Positions 21,600 to 30,759 of a stretch of DNA of 64,000 nucleotides are shown here, piece by piece. The stretch is taken from assembly GCA_963662155.1 (NCBI GenBank), contig OY759273.1, positions 27,122,066 through 27,186,065 on the forward strand, written 5' to 3'. A model generated the notes under the pieces. That model saw only the letters and a list, made by a program, of their open reading frames with translations, ran no database searches and had not been told where the DNA came from. The position numbers and the translations under genes are program-made. Every line of letters begins with the position of its first letter. Position 1 is the first letter of the stretch. The stretch is from Lamellibrachia columna (lineage: Eukaryota; Annelida; Polychaeta; Sabellida; Siboglinidae).

Positions 21600-22215
21600 A
21601 TTCAGTAATGTTTGTTACACATATTCCCCATATCACGAAGAATAACTGATGGTGAACAAGTATTTGGCGTTTCCTCGAGTTAATATTCGTGCTAATGCAT
21701 GTTTAGGAGGACGTTATGGTTGCATAAGTTTTAGTTCTTTTTGGGATCCTTCTGTACGCAAATTTACTTAGATTAAGCGCGTGTTGCATCGAGAAGACAG
21801 AGCTAATCAGGACACTTTCTTCACGGCTGACTGCGTCTGGGCTATTTACCCTAATGGTCTATAATCAGGTAGTCGTACGTGCGGCTGAAATTGTCGTCTC
21901 TTAATGCGTATGGCAATTTGGTTTACCATGGTACCGGTCATTACATTATAACGTTTGATACATCTATTTCAGTCATTTCCATATACAATTCGTTATATAA
22001 AATAATAGATAATTATACGCAAACAAATGACCCGTGAGTCATCGATCGGGAGGTAGTGGGTCCTATAGTCATTTTCCATGAGCAGGCAACGTTAGCCAAA
22101 ATATATTAATGTCCTAGCTAAATTGTGGGAAAGTTTATGTCTTCATCATAAATAATATTTCGCTGTCGTGGATCCAATACGTTGGGGGACGGCGAGTAAT
22201 GAATCATATCGCCAG
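21600..22215. other. Spacer between Y loci 10 and 11
   Basis: No gene seen. Carries an inverted copy of the 6340-6780 unit flank (for example GACGCAGTCAGCCGTGAAG in complement near 21825). Confidence 0.55.
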
Positions 22216-22219
22216 ACAA

Positions 22220-22468
22220 CGGCGCTATTCGCCGCCCGCCCGCCATGTCAATTTGCATACGAACATAAGTGGAAAGCAAATAATAAATATACCTGTCTTG
22301 AAGACTTTTAAGTATCAATCGGCAAGGACACTCATAGATATTGTTGGGTAATTTTCATATCAAAATTATTTGGAATTAATGATTACCATACACAATATTA
22401 ATTGCAACCTCTTATAGCGGTAGACACCGTAAAATCAGCTCTATTCACTTAACAAAGTCTATATACGT
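22220..22468 (+). promoter_or_regulatory. snRNA-type Pol III promoter of Y locus 11
   Basis: GC block CGGCGCTATTCGCCGCC 22220-22236, octamer ATTTGCAT 22251-22258, PSE-like ACACCGTAAAATCAGCTC 22424-22441, TATA TCTATATACG 22459-22468. The cleanest example in the window. Confidence 0.8.
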
Positions 22469-22490
22469 GAGTAACAGAGATTTGGTGTAT

Positions 22491-22594
22491 GGAAGGTCCG
22501 GAGTAGGTGGGTTATCTTACAAAATAAGCGCTCGACCCTGGGGTTCGACGTTTCATGAACATTACCCCCACCGCAAATTATGACCTTCCCTTTT
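22491..22594 (+). ncRNA. Y RNA, locus 11, class III
   Basis: Reference copy for class III. GGAAGGUC (22491-22498) pairs with GACCUUCC (22582-22589), giving 8 bp. GGUGGG (22506-22511) pairs with CCCACC (22567-22572). UUAUC follows directly. The loop hairpin is UCGACC-CUGG-GGUUCGA, and CTTTT (22591-22594) ends the gene. No internal run of four T. Complete promoter. Most similar to loci 3 and 5, ~17 kb away. Confidence 0.85.
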
Positions 22595-23278
22595 AATTTA
22601 AAAAAAATATATATTTTGCATTAAATTACATCTCCCTACTCATGTTATTTGCTACAGCTTCTTAAAAAAAATTAACAAGCTATTTTCCGGAATTATAAAT
22701 AGTGTTTCAGTCGGCGGTTACTAATGCGATTTCTGTACAGTAAAGTAGCACATACATTTCGAAAATTCAACGAAGACATCATCCACTGGTGCGTGCTTCT
22801 TTAGCGATGTATAAACAAAACGGTCACGGCGCGGGTCGTTTGCCTGAAAACTTCGTAACATCACAAACCTACCTCGTATAAGCAGAAACGCGTAATTTCC
22901 TAAGATAACCTTCTTAGCGCTAAGTAAGCCTTCGCAGTCGTACACGAGGCTGAAAATGTCGTCTCACAATGCGTAAAACAATTTGGTTTACCATCGTACT
23001 GGTCAATACATTATAACGTTTGATACAAATGTTACAGTCAATTCTATATAACATTCATTATATAAACTAATATATAATTATACCCAAACATATCGTCCGT
23101 GAATCATCTGGAGGGGGTGGGTATACTCCATCAGCAGGTAACGTTAGCCAAAATAAATAAAGGTCCTAGCTAATTTGCGGGAATGTGTATGTCTTCATCA
23201 TAAATAATAATCGCTCTCGTTGATTCGATGCGGTGGAGGGCGGGCTGGTCGGCGAGCAGTGATCCATATCGCCAGAAA

Positions 23279-23531
23279 ACGGCGCCATTCGCCGCCACCC
23301 AGCGACGGCAATTTGCATATATACGAACTGAAGTGGAAAGCAAATAATAAATACAGCTGTCTTGAAGCTTTTCATGTGTCAAACGACAGTCGCGTTCGTC
23401 AATGTTGTTGGGTAATCTTCATATCACAATTATTTGGAAGTAATGATTACCATATGCTACATTAAGTGCACATTATTGTAGCTATAAACATCGTAAAATC
23501 AGCTGTATTCACTTGACAAGGTCTATATATG
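23279..23531 (+). promoter_or_regulatory. Promoter of truncated Y locus 12A
   Basis: GC block CGGCGCCATTCGCCGCC 23279-23296, octamer ATTTGCAT 23311-23318, PSE-like ACATCGTAAAATCAGCTG 23487-23504, TATA TCTATATATG 23522-23531. All parts are kept although the gene is broken. Confidence 0.7.
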
Positions 23532-23552
23532 AATAACAGATATCTGCTTTAT

Positions 23553-23585
23553 GGAAGGTCCGTAGTAGGTGGGTTATCTTACACA
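23553..23585 (+). pseudogene. Truncated Y RNA 5' fragment, locus 12A
   Basis: Only the 5' third survives: GGAAGGUCCGUAGUAGGUGG then GUUAUCUUAC. After 23585 the sequence is unrelated: no CCCACC, no GACC strand and no terminator. The next TTTT is at 23917-23920, so transcription from the intact promoter would give a ~365-nt RNA. Confidence 0.75.
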
Positions 23586-23868
23586 TGCTAAGCAATCGGC
23601 CCTGTGAGTCCTACGCTTCAGCGGAACAAATATAATAGCGGCAATGAAGAACCGAAACCTCTGGAAAGAAATCATCATGTCACCACGTTAAGTGAATGAC
23701 ATAAGTAAGTAGTAATCTTCCGCAATTATAAATCTCCGATTTCTAATACGATTTATGTACAGTAAAGTAGTACATACATTTCGAAAATTCTGCCAAGACA
23801 TCATCCCGTCGTGCATATACTTCTTTAGCAATGAATGTATAACAAAACAGTCTCTGCACGGGTCATTT

Positions 23869-24033
23869 GCTTTAAAATGCCTCGTAACGCAACAAATCGT
23901 CGATATTATTGGTCAATTTTCATGGCAAACGTATTTGGAATTAATGATTACCATACGCAGCATTACTTGCACTCTCTTGTAGCTGGAGACAGCGTAATAT
24001 CAGCTCTGTTCTCTTGAAAAGGTCTATGTGATT
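23869..24033 (+). promoter_or_regulatory. Weak promoter of Y locus 13
   Basis: Octamer decayed to ATTTGCTT (23869-23876), PSE-like GACAGCGTAATATCAGCTC 23988-24006, TATA decayed to TCTATGTG (24023-24030). Confidence 0.45.
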
Positions 24034-24060
24034 TTATTAATGAAAGAGAACTCACATTTG

Positions 24061-24157
24061 GGAGGTCCGGGGTAGGTGGGTTATCTTGCAAACAGAACGC
24101 TCTGGCCCTGGGGTCAGACGTTACATGAATTTTACCCCCACCGCAACCTTTCTTTTT
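24061..24157 (+). pseudogene. Degenerate Y RNA, locus 13, class IV-like
   Basis: Keeps GGAGGUCCGGGGUA, GGUGGG-UUAUC, hairpin UCUGGCC-CUGG-GGUCAGA and CCCACC. It has lost 7 nt of the 3' internal loop and lower stem (GCAACCUUUC for GCAAACUAUGACCUUCC) and has gained an internal TTTT at 24130-24133, which should stop Pol III before the 3' strand is made. Likely non-functional. Duplicated as locus 15. Confidence 0.7.
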
Positions 24158-24289
24158 TTATTTTTTAAATATATTTTTGCAATGAAACACATCTGCCTAT
24201 CCATGGTATTTGTTGCAGCTTCTTAAAGAATGATACTAACAAGCTATTTTCCGCAATTTTACAGTGTTACAACAGGCGATTGATAATGC

Positions 24290-24720
24290 AATTTGTGTAT
24301 AGTAGCACATGTCAAAAATGCAACCAAGACACGCCTGGTGACATTCTCGCTAGCCAGGGGTGGCAGTAGTGCTACAGTACCCCTGGAAGATCTGTTTAGA
24401 CGTAGATTTGTCAGATTATCCAACGTAAATTGTGGATGTACGCTGAATTATTTGTACTTAGTCCCACTTCCACGTCGATGCGTTTTGGGGAACTACACGC
24501 GTTCGCGTCCAAACTTCAAAGAGCGTTCCCACGAAATGCTCATCATTACCTGTCCGACCAGCGACGACGGATCCACCAATTAGAGTTAAGTTCCCGTATG
24601 TGAGCCCAGTAGATCTCAGCGAGCAATATGATTGGTTAACAAAACAACTGAAAGTTGCACGTTTCAGCTGATTAATCAGCCAGGCACTGATATAGTCAGA
24701 AGCCACCTAGCGGCGATGAT
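24290..24720. repeat. Y-cluster spacer block, copy 2
   Basis: Duplicate of 29100-29530 and homologous to 18113-18480. Carries ORFs of 96 and 82 codons on opposite strands that persist in both recent duplicates but are not shared with the older copy. No known domain seen. Confidence 0.6.
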
Positions 24721-24781
24721 GGGGGGCACCAAGGGAGGCACTGACTTCTTTCTTGAAATACTCTCTCTCCCTGATTGTAAC

Positions 24782-24782
<1 letters not shown>

Positions 24783-24812
<30 letters not shown>

Positions 24813-25190
24813 AGATAAGATAAGATAAGATAAGATAAGATAAGATAAGATAAGATAAGATAAGATAAGATAAGATAAGATAAGATAAGATAAGATAATA
24901 CTTTATTGTCTCAACAATGAAATTGAGAAATTTGTCTCGGGTAAGAACAGACATGACTGCAATATATACATAAAACCATTCTATAAAAGCGGCAAATAAG
25001 TAGACAGTGAAACAGACTAAAAATAATATTAATAATATTAAAAATAAATACACACATAAATAATGATTAGACAATATAATACATTGCATACACATTACTT
25101 GTTATGCTAGGAACGACAAGTGACACTGTTGCAGCAGGCATCATGAGTCGAGTTGTTTAATGGACAGTGGCACAAATGAGTATCTGTATC
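24783..25190 (-). mobile_element. LINE 3' end with (TTATC)n tail, copy A
   Basis: On the minus strand the 3' UTR ends CAATAAAGTATTATC followed by a long (TTATC)n tail (24783-24897, written GATAA on plus). 5'-truncated. The coding end present in copy B is deleted here (junction near 25197). Confidence 0.65.
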
Positions 25191-25242
25191 TGTTAAGCCT
25201 ACTACTTATAACATGGCGTGTGTGATAACTAGAAAAAATACG

Positions 25243-25347
25243 AAAAGGGAGGTCATAGTTTGCGGTGGGGGTAGAGTTCATTTAACGTCTGTCCCCAGGG
25301 TCAGAGCGCTTTATTCGTAAGATAACCCACCTACGCCGGACCTCCCG
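25243..25347 (-). ncRNA. Y RNA, locus 14, class IV
   Basis: Minus-strand Y RNA whose lower stem is GGGAGGUC/GACCUCCC, perfect 8 bp. Compared with class III GGAAGGUC/GACCUUCC, an A-U pair is replaced by G-C, a compensatory change. GGUGGG/CCCACC, UUAUC and loop stem CUGACCCUGGGGACAG-like; TTTT at 25243-25246. Complete promoter. Confidence 0.83.
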
Positions 25348-25366
25348 ACTAAACGTTCTCGGTAAT

Positions 25367-25613
25367 ACATATATAGAACCAGTCACGTCGGTAGTGCTGG
25401 TTTTATGGTGTATATACCTACAGGAATATGCCAATTTGTTTTGTGTATGGTAATCTTCAATTCCGTATGAATTTTACATGAGATTGACACCAGAATTTCC
25501 ACGAAAGCAGTGGCTTATTGATCCATGAAAATACTCCAAGACACGAATATTTATTCTTTGCTTCTCATTTTATTTCCTATGCAAATTGCGTCGCTGCCAG
25601 CGGCGAATGGCGC
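25367..25613 (-). promoter_or_regulatory. snRNA-type Pol III promoter of Y locus 14
   Basis: TATA TCTATATATG 25367-25376, PSE-like ACACCATAAAACCAGCAC 25394-25412, octamer ATGCAAAT 25579-25586, GC block GGCGCCATTCGCCG 25600-25613. Confidence 0.75.
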
Positions 25614-25619
25614 CTTTGT

Positions 25620-26260
25620 CGCGCAACCCGATTCACCGCTCATCGTCTTGCAACGTATTTATTGAATTGCTATTACTCGTTGTTTCTGATCCATGACACG
25701 ACAACAAAAATGAAGTTACAAAACGTGTCGCGTGTTAACTAAACACCCAGCTAACGTTTTGTGCCTTTCTTTCGTATGGTACATAGCAAATCCTACTTAC
25801 GTGAGTTGACCGAGTCGCCGAGCTGCTACGCCTACGACGCCCACTAGTAGTACAGTACTGGTAGTACTACAGTCTACACGTGCTGTTGGTCATGAATTGG
25901 GTCGATCAAAACAAATATCAGCACCCCTGCTTCTGTCTCGCGCCTTCGATGAACTAACATCACCAAGCCAGGCTGTCAATAACTCGTCAGCTGGATAATG
26001 TTCGCAGCTTCTAAAGCTCCTGGCTGAGTACGACTCTCCGTACATGTCTTCAATTTTTTGTCTTGTCGGTCGCCAGAGTGGATGGAATTCCCCGACAGGC
26101 GCGTGATTCAAAACGAGGCTTACTATATGCCATGCAGTTGGAAATCCCCCGCTGACTTCGTTCCGAGTGGCAAGTTACTGCTAATTTCAGTTAGTTGACA
26201 TGAATTAATAAAACAATATAATTAAGTAAATATGTTCTTCTAATTACAATTAGTTTACCT
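25620..26260. other. Far-upstream flank of Y locus 14
   Basis: No gene recognised. A 73-codon ORF (25890-26111, minus) recurs in copy B but has no known motif. A short 'agtagtacagtactggtagtact' tract lies near 25846-25870. Confidence 0.5.
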
Positions 26261-26261
26261 A

Positions 26262-26298
26262 CTCAACGTTTCGGATATCTTTGGTAGCCTTCACCAGG
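26262..26298 (-). mobile_element. Penelope-like terminal motif, hammerhead-like
   Basis: Complement reads CCTGGTGAAGGCTACC-AAA-GATATCC-GAAACGTTGAG. This resembles the minimal hammerhead ribozyme core known from Penelope-like pLTRs (CUGAUGA - stem II - GAAA), with CUGAUGA changed to CUGGUGA. Probably inactive. Confidence 0.45.
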
Positions 26299-26929
26299 AA
26301 ATTAATTCTGTGGACGGGTCACTATTTATTTTCCAATTCAATTGCCATTGCCATTGGCGACAATGTTATGTAACATTTATTTTCACAGTGTTCGCAAATT
26401 AGTTTTTTTAATATTCTGAAAATCATCTATGTTAATATTTATGACATCAGTCTGCTGAAAAAAAATCGTCAAATTCTGACTTTTTGTTCCTACGGAAAAT
26501 CAACTTACCAGATGCTCCCCATGAAATGACATCCAAAACAATTGCATTGCGCCTTCATGCGCCAGGGATCCTACAGTCACTGGCACACGCTTAAGTTGAT
26601 AGCCAGTCACTAGATATTTTTTTTATCTGGGCACAGCATAAGTGCTGTTGTCCTGAAATATGGTCATATACCTTTTAAAAATAATTTTCTAGTCTCTAGA
26701 AAAAATTAAACTAAAAAATAACAAAAGGGGTACCGTCTCAAAATCACCGGCACTTAATTCGTATGCCATGAACACGGAAGTAAAACAGTGACCCGTCCCC
26801 TTCTGGACGACAAGTTCTTCTTCGTTGTCACAACTACATAGTCTAGTTTCAGAAATATGATGTATCAGCAGATATTTTTGCACGGTGATGAGAGTCCATT
26901 GTCATCTGTAATAGCAAATGCAAGCTGAA

Positions 26930-27437
26930 ACTATGGAAGAGATATGTGATGGATGTAGTAAGGAAGGGATGTGAGCAAGAACCGACACATCATTTGAACA
27001 GCATACACACAACAGGTAGTATAAAGTTCACGTACGATGAAGAGAGCGATAAGACCCTGTCTTTTTTGGATACGCATGTGGCTCGGAAGGAGGATGGAAC
27101 AGTGAAACTCCTAGAAAAATTCTCGGAAGAAGACACACAGACCAGTATCTGAACTTTACTTCTCACCATCCGCTGCATCAGAAACTGGGGGTCATCAAAA
27201 CGTTACTGGTGAGATGCAACAACATTGCATCAGAGCCGGAGGACATAGAGCAAGAGGAGGACGTGGAACACATCACCGAGGCACTAGTACTATGCGGGTT
27301 GGACTGGACAAATAAGATTAAATAACAGCATATTCAGAAGAGAAAGACCAAGGAAGGATGTTCCAGTGACAAGAACGTGGAAAAATCCAAAGGCATGGTC
27401 ACCATCCTGTATGTCAAAGGAGTAGCAAAATCTCTAC
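26930..27437 (+). pseudogene. Penelope-like element relic, copy A (no GIY-YIG)
   Basis: Encodes LWKRYVMDVVRKGCEQE, then HHLNSIHTTGSIKFTYDEES, TLSFLDTHVARKEDGTVKLL, a frameshift near 27140, then LNFTSHHPLHQKLGVIKTLL and VRCNNIASEPEDIEQEEDVE. This is the end of the Penelope-like RT and the linker. The catalytic YxDD is YVMD. The element is cut at the A/B duplication junction, so the GIY-YIG endonuclease is absent. The RT core before KRYV is also absent. Confidence 0.8.
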
Positions 27438-28091
27438 AGCATCTGCCTATTCATGTTATTTGCTACAGCTTCTTAAAAAAATATTAACAAGCTATTTTCC
27501 GGAATTATAAATAGTGTTTCAGTCGGCGGTTACTAATGCGATTTCTGTACAGTAAAGTAGCACATACATTTCGAAAATTCAACGAAGACATCATCCACTG
27601 GTGCGTGCTTCTTTGGCGATGTATAAACAAAACGGTCACGGCGTGGGTCGTTTGCCTGAAAACTTCGTAACATCACAAACCTACCTCGTATAAGCAGAAA
27701 CGCGTAATTTCCTAAGATAACCTTATCAGCGCTAAGTAAGCCTTCGCAGTCGTACACGAGGCTGAAAATGTCGTCTCACAATGCGTCAAACAATTTGGTT
27801 TACCATCGTACTGGTCAATACATTATAACGTTTGATACAAATGTTACAGTCAATTCTATATAACATTCATTATATAAACTAATATATAATTATACCCAAA
27901 CATGTCGTCCGTGAATCATCTGGAGGGGGTGGGTATATTCCATCAGCAGGTAACGTTAGCCAAAATAAATAAAGGTCCTAGCTAATTTGCGGGAATGTGT
28001 ATGTCTTCATCATAAATAATAATCGCTCTCGTTGATTCGATGCGGTGGAGGGCGGGCTGGTCGGCGAGCAGTGATCCATATCGCCAGAAAA

Positions 28092-28339
28092 CGGCGCCAT
28101 TCGCCGCCACCCAGCGACGGCAATTTGCATACGAACTGAAGAGGAAAGCAAATAATAAATACAGCTGTCTTGAAGCTTTTCATGTGTCAAACGACAGTCG
28201 CGTTCGTCAATGTTGTTGGGTAATCTTCATATCACAATTATTTGGAATTAATGATTACCATATGCTACATTAAGTGCACCTTATTGTAGCTATAAACATC
28301 GTAAAATCAGCTGTATTCACTTGACAAGGTCTATATATG
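28092..28339 (+). promoter_or_regulatory. Promoter of truncated Y locus 12B
   Basis: GC block 28092-28108, octamer ATTTGCAT 28123-28130, PSE-like ACATCGTAAAATCAGCTG near 28295-28312, TATA TCTATATATG 28330-28339. Confidence 0.7.
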
Positions 28340-28360
28340 AATAACAGAGATCTGCTTTAT

Positions 28361-28393
28361 GGAAGGTCCGTAGTAGGTGGGTTATCTTACACA
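28361..28393 (+). pseudogene. Truncated Y RNA 5' fragment, locus 12B
   Basis: Duplicate of locus 12A: 5' part only (GGAAGGUCCGUAGUAGGUGG then GUUAUCUUAC), no 3' strand, intact promoter. Confidence 0.75.
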
Positions 28394-28672
28394 TGCTAAG
28401 CAATCGGCCCTGTGAGTCCAACGCTTCAGCGGAACAAATCTAATAGCGGCAATGAAGAACCGAAACCTCTGGAAAGAAATCATCATGTCACCACATTAAG
28501 TGAATGACATAAGTAAGTAGTAATCTTCCGCAATTATAAATCTCCGATTTCTAATACGATTTATGTACAGTAAAGTAGTACATACATTTCGAAAATTCTG
28601 CCAAGACATCATCCCGTCGTGTATATACTTCTTTAGCAATGAATGTATAACAAAACAGTCTCTGCACGGGTC

Positions 28673-28838
28673 ATTTGCTTTAAAATGCCTCGTAACGCCA
28701 CAAATCGTCGACTTTGTTGGTAAATTTTCATGTCAAACGTATTTGGAATTAATGATTACCATACGCACCATTACTTGCACTCTCTTGTAGCTGGAGACAA
28801 CGTAATATCAGCTCTGTTCTCTTGAAAAGGTCTATGTG
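28673..28838 (+). promoter_or_regulatory. Weak promoter of Y locus 15
   Basis: Octamer decayed to ATTTGCTT 28673-28680, PSE-like GACAACGTAATATCAGCTC 28796-28814, TATA decayed to TCTATGTG 28831-28838. Confidence 0.45.
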
Positions 28839-28868
28839 ATTTCATTAATGAAAGAGAATTCACATTTG

Positions 28869-28966
28869 GGAGGTCCGGGGTAGGTGGGTTATCTTGCAAA
28901 CAGAACGCTCTGGCCCTGGGGTCAGACGTTACATGAATTTTACCCCCACCGCAACCTTTCTTTTTT
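28869..28966 (+). pseudogene. Degenerate Y RNA, locus 15, class IV-like
   Basis: Duplicate of locus 13 with the same defects: 3' internal loop and lower stem shortened, and an internal TTTT at 28938-28941 ahead of CCCACC. Confidence 0.7.
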
Positions 28967-29099
28967 AATTTTTTTAATATATTTTTGCAATGAAACACAT
29001 CTGCCTACCCACGTTATTTGTTGCAGCTTCTTGAAGAATGATACTAACAAGCTATTTTCCGCAATTTTACAGTGTTACAACCGGCGACTGATAATGCAA

Positions 29100-29530
29100 T
29101 TTGTGTATAGTAGCACATGTCAAAAATGCAACCAAGACACGCCTGGTGACATTCTCGCTAGCCAGGGGTGGTAGTAGTACTACAGTATCCCTGGACGATA
29201 TGTTTAGACGTAGATTTGTCAGATTATCCAACGTAAATTGTGGATGTACGCTGAATTATTTGTACTTAGTCCCACTTCCACGTCGATGCGTTTTGGGGAA
29301 CTACACGCGTTCGCGTCCAAACTTCAAAGAGCGTTCCCACGAAATGCTCATCATTACCTGTCCGACCAGCGACGACGGATCCACCAATTAGAGTTAAGTT
29401 CCCGTATGTGAGCCCAGTAGATCTCAGCGAGCAATATGATTGGTTAACAAAACAACTGAAAGTTGCACGTTTCAGCTGATTAATCAGCCAGGCACTGATA
29501 TAGTCAGAAGCCACCTAGCGGCGATGATGG
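29100..29530. repeat. Y-cluster spacer block, copy 3
   Basis: Duplicate of 24290-24720; see that entry. Ends where the LINE tail begins. Confidence 0.6.
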
Positions 29531-29588
29531 GGGCACCAAGGGAGGCGCTGACTTCTTTCTTGAAATGCTCTCTCTCCCTGATTGTAAC

Positions 29589-29589
<1 letters not shown>

Positions 29590-29619
<30 letters not shown>

Positions 29620-30200
29620 ATACTTTATTGTCTCAACAATGAAATTGAGAAATTTGTCTCGGGTAAGAACAGACATGACTGCAATATATACATAAAACCA
29701 TTCTATAAAAGCGGCAGATAAGTAGACAGTGAAACAGACTAAAAATAATAGTAATAATATTAAAAATAAATACACACATAAATAATGATTAGACAATATA
29801 ATACATTGCATACACATTACTTGTTATGCTATGAACGACAAGTGACACTGTTGCAGCAGGCATCATGAGTCGAGTTGTTTAATGGACAGTGGCACAAATG
29901 AGTATTTGTATCTGTTAAGCCTGCACGGAGGAGTTCTATAGGGTCTTTCAGAAGGCAGGAGCTGAAATTCATTGTGTAAAACATGTTTGGTATCATAAAT
30001 AATCTTGACTGACTGTCTTCTTAATGTCTGTTCAAAAATCACCTGAAGGGAGATCATGGGAGATGTGGAATATGTTATTTTCATGGCAGTTCTCATTAAG
30101 CGAGAAAGCTGTGAGTTCAACTATTCCTCTGGGAGTTCATTCCAGAGGCGATCAGTAAGAGTGTACTTTTATGACCAGCAGTGTTTGAGGCAGCTGTGTT
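29590..30200 (-). mobile_element. LINE 3' end with ORF2 C-terminus, copy B
   Basis: Minus strand: the ORF at 30120-29863 encodes VIFEQTLRRQSVKIIYDTKH, then LHNEFQLLPSERPYRTPPCR and LNRYKYSFVPLSIKQLD, a C-terminus seen in several non-LTR ORF2 families (FQLLPSGRRYR..C..NR...SF.P). Followed by a 3' UTR with CAATAAAGTATTATC and a short (TTATC)n tail at 29590-29620. Strongly 5'-truncated. Confidence 0.7.
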
Positions 30201-30384
30201 GTGATATGTTGATGCCCTGGCGGCTCTTCGCATTACTGGAGGAGGATAATTCATCAGGTAAACTTCAGACTTCAAGTCTTTGACATATACTATTCACCAA
30301 TAGTTATTCTCCACAATATGGAGACTGACGGTAACAAACATACTACTTATAACATGGCGTGTGTGATAACTACAAAAAAATACG

Positions 30385-30489
30385 AAAAGAGAGGTCATAG
30401 TTTGCGGTGGGGGTAGAGTTCATTTAACGTCTGTCCCCAGGGTCAGAGCGCTTTATTCGTAAGATAACCCACCTACGCCGGACCTCCCG
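30385..30489 (-). ncRNA. Y RNA, locus 16, class IV
   Basis: Minus-strand duplicate of locus 14. Lower stem GGGAGGUC/GACCUCUC (one G-U pair), GGUGGG/CCCACC, UUAUC, terminator TTTT (30385-30388). Full promoter. Last Y locus of the cluster: nothing like it is seen from 31 kb to the end. Confidence 0.83.
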
Positions 30490-30508
30490 AGTAAACGTTC
30501 TCGGTAAT

Positions 30509-30756
30509 ACATATATAGAACCAGTCACGTCGATAGTGCTGGTTTTATGGTGTATATACCTACAGGAATATGCCAATTTGTTTTGTGTATGGTAATCGTC
30601 ATTTCCGTATGAATTTTACATGAGATTGACACCAGAATTTCCATGAAAGCAGTGTCTTATTGATCCATGAAAATACTCCAAGACACGAATATTTATTCTT
30701 TGCTTCTCATTTTATTTCGTATGCAAATTGCGTCGCTGCCAGCGGCGAGTGGCGCC
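30509..30756 (-). promoter_or_regulatory. snRNA-type Pol III promoter of Y locus 16
   Basis: TATA TCTATATATG 30509-30518, PSE-like ACACCATAAAACCAGCAC 30535-30553, octamer ATGCAAAT 30721-30728, GC block (GGCGCCACTCGCCGC) 30742-30756. Confidence 0.75.
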
Positions 30757-30759
30757 TTT

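Larger units (their letters stand above)
22625..27437. repeat. Tandem duplication II, copy A (~4.8 kb)
   Basis: Direct duplicate of 27438-~32585, near-identical by eye. Holds Y loci 12A, 13 and 14, the spacer block, a LINE 3' end and a Penelope-like relic. Compared with copy B it has a much longer GATAA array (24783-24897) and lacks ~420 bp present at 29920-30340. The A/B junction joins Penelope-like sequence ('ctctacagcat') to the Y 3' flank ('catctgcctattcatgtt'). Confidence 0.85.

Noticed and set aside
22491..22594. tRNA or tRNA-derived SINE (GGTTCGA resembles a B box)
   Set aside because: No A box at the right distance, no cloverleaf, the GGTTCGA is one arm of the loop hairpin and is absent from the other classes, and copies have external promoters and no poly(A) tail.
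24293..24706. 96- and 82-codon ORFs present in both 5-kb duplicates
   Set aside because: Not maintained in the older homologous block at 18.1-18.5 kb; no domain; opposite-strand overlap.
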